Source: Cyanoderma ruficeps (lineage: Eukaryota > Chordata > Aves > Passeriformes > Timaliidae). Taken from it: 64,000 bases of DNA. Location: positions 2,880,941 through 2,944,940 of the forward strand of contig VZDJ01007749.1 in the NCBI GenBank assembly GCA_008694505.1, given 5' to 3'. Below, piece by piece: positions 62,201 to 64,000 of this stretch. The notes beneath the pieces were generated by a model. It did no database searches. It worked only from the letters and a program-made list of their open reading frames with translations, and was not told the origin of the DNA. Within the stretch, counting starts at the first letter, position 1; each line of letters begins with the position of its first letter. Position numbers and translations under genes: made by a program.

Positions 62201-64000
62201 AAGGACCAGGTGCCAAAGCAGGGAAGTCCCAGCACCACTGCCTTGATGGAGCTGCCCTGCTGCTTCCCACCTCTGGCACAAGGTGCTCCTGCCCAGCCCT
62301 GTCTCCTTCCTCACCCAAGTCACAGTTGGCAATAATTTTGGCTTCTTCTTTGTCATTCACTTCTACAGAAAAGTACTGTTCCCTCTTAGTCTCTTTTTGT
62401 ACCTTTCACATGTACCTGGTAACCTAACAACTATTTATTACTTCACCTTTTGATTATTTAATGTGATTGTTACAAATTTAATCTCTTTTTTTCCTAAGGG
62501 AAGCTTGTCTGATTTTAGGCTTACAATTCTATTAACCTTTTTTTAAAACCAACATACATTAAAGAGGAATGAATATGTGGCCATGATCTTTTAGTCTGTG
62601 GTTTAAAGCATGGCCAGCAGAGAAATGCCAAGGGTGATTGATTCTGGTGTTTACTGATGTAAGGCATCACAGCACTCTGGATAGCCAATAACCTGATCAC
62701 TGGTGTGTGTAAATAGTATAAAATTGGTACTGTAGAAAGCCTTTAATAATCACCTGCAGCCCTTTGAAGCTCCATAAAGTTCAATTAATCATCTCCTGGC
62801 TCTGTTCAGCCAGCGTGGCTCCTTTTGAGTAGCAGTTGTCTCAAACACCTGACTAATGTTTCACAGGTGGAAATCAAACGAGGAGCACGAGCAGAGACAT
62901 GGGTGGTTTTTAACTACATTCATTAGGCTTTATCATGGTCCTCTTTCCTGGATGAATGGATAGATAGAACGATTATGGAAGTCAGTTCTTATTTGCATGC
63001 TCACTGTATTTTCTTCATGGAATATCTGCCCCAGTAAATGGGCCACCAAGGAGTGCAAGCTTGTGTATGATACAGGTTAGGGCAGCCTGAAAAACTGCAG
63101 TTGTATCTCATTTGTTCAGAAATAGCACAGGTCCAGCTTAAGGGGTCTTAATTCACATAGTGCTGGACAGACTGCTGCTGTTCAGGAGGTGTTTGCAGAT
63201 AGTAATCTAAATAAGATCAAATGGGATTTTACAGCAACCTTTATATTAAAGGCTTTGCAATAGAAAAGCTCTAAAAAATCTACTGTCAGAGCCCAAAGGG
63301 GAGTGTTTTAGTAAAGCAGGTTGAGAAAGATGTTAAAGGGAAAGTAAGTCCTTCATTTGTAGTCTGAAAATGTGGAGCTGGTTGGATGAACTGACTCGTA
63401 GTGTTCCCACTCCTTGGGTAAAAGCTCTGGATGCAGCAGTTTTGTCAGCTCCGAGCTGTGACCCTGTATCCAAGGCAACTGTTTCTGGATCTTAGATGGT
63501 AAGGAGCTGGAGAATAAATGAGAGGCAGTTGTAAAATACACAGGTATGACTCTCAGGGGAAATAATGATGAAATGCTAACTGGTGGGAAAAGGTGGAAGG
63601 AAGCACCAGAACCCAAGCACGGGATTCAGATTAGCATGTTTGGTTCCTATATACATGTATAGTATCATTTATGGGTTAGTCAGTCATGACCAACCAGGAC
63701 TATTGGAAAGCTATGAAGTAAAGCAAGTCTGGAAAAGATAGGAAGCAGGAAAACATGAAAAATGGTAGCTCTTTGTTTCTCTCTCTGTGTTCTGTAACCC
63801 CCATCTCTTAGCCTTCATGTTGCAAGAAGTTCTTTCCTTCTGGAAGCAGCATTCTGGTTATAGTTGTTTCTGTTGTTGTTTATCTCTGAGGAACCATTTG
63901 TTGAAAAAGTTACTTTCAGCCTTTTTAGTTTCTTTTGATTTCCTTTAATGTAACTACATGATGGTTATATATAGTTTTAGGGGTGATGCTAGTCTGATGA
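50257..64000 (+). other. KCNK12: KCNK12 intron 1, 5' part (runs off the window)
   Basis: The first 480 bases or so continue the CpG island; after about 50,740 the sequence becomes ordinary AT-rich intron. Exon 2 of THIK genes is one long exon of roughly 300 codons and would be obvious as an open plus-strand frame with a second pore motif. None is present, so the intron is at least 13.7 kb. I see no nested gene. Two stretches are depleted of stops in several frames at once (51917-52327 and 56217-56732), which points to composition rather than coding. An octamer ATTTGCAT lies at 51165-51172. No clear CR1 or LTR was recognised in this part. Confidence 0.8.

Noticed and set aside
62690..62830. 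TATAAAATTGG-containing stretch as an LTR promoter
   Set aside because: No matching LTR ends or terminal TG/CA with duplication could be found; left as plain intron.
1..64000. tRNA genes, rRNA, CRISPR arrays, operons or prophage
   Set aside because: No B-box-like GGTTCGAATCC context with a cloverleaf, no direct-repeat/spacer array and no prokaryotic gene packing were seen.

Overview
The window reads as vertebrate nuclear DNA, almost certainly from a bird and most probably a neoavian or passerine species. The reasons are: AT-rich non-coding sequence with single-base Ns; two 5'-truncated CR1 LINEs, the dominant avian retroposon; one rearranged solo LTR of a common avian endogenous-retrovirus type; and one sharp CpG island. 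There are no operons, ribosome-binding sites, CRISPR arrays or other prokaryotic features. No rRNA or tRNA gene was recognised.

Layout. Positions 1 to about 49,130 form a long gene-poor interval. It holds a CR1 on the plus strand (7188-7608), a CR1 on the minus strand (32172-32435), a minus-strand solo LTR (26832-27241), several much older repeat remnants and a set of microsatellites. No open frame there gives a recognisable protein. A CpG island spans about 49,180-50,740. Inside it lies the first coding exon of a two-pore-domain potassium channel of the THIK subfamily, best matched to KCNK12 (THIK-2), at 49905-50256 on the plus strand. The exon encodes the arginine-rich N-terminus, TM1, the extracellular cap and the start of the first pore loop. 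It ends at a GTGAGC splice donor inside the first glycine codon of the selectivity filter. The remaining 13.7 kb (50257-64000) is the 5' part of intron 1. Exon 2, which should carry the rest of P1, TM2, TM3, P2, TM4 and the C-terminal tail, is not in the window.

Function. The one supported gene encodes a neuronal-type background K+ channel subunit that would dimerise in the membrane. The sequence features that bear on its control are an N-terminal arginine cluster (a potential ER-retention signal), three extracellular N-glycosylation sequons, a GC-rich leader with several upstream ATGs (two uORF stops overlap a following ATG), a G-quadruplex-type repeat and Sp1/AP-1-like sites.

I found no clearly new biological system. 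The observations most worth checking are the KCNK12 leader and N-terminus, two strong perfect inverted repeats (5667-5707 and 28314-28340), and a suspicious duplicated poly-A unit around an N at 48608 that looks like an assembly artefact. All family assignments rest on reading the sequence and on memory of the families; no database search was possible.
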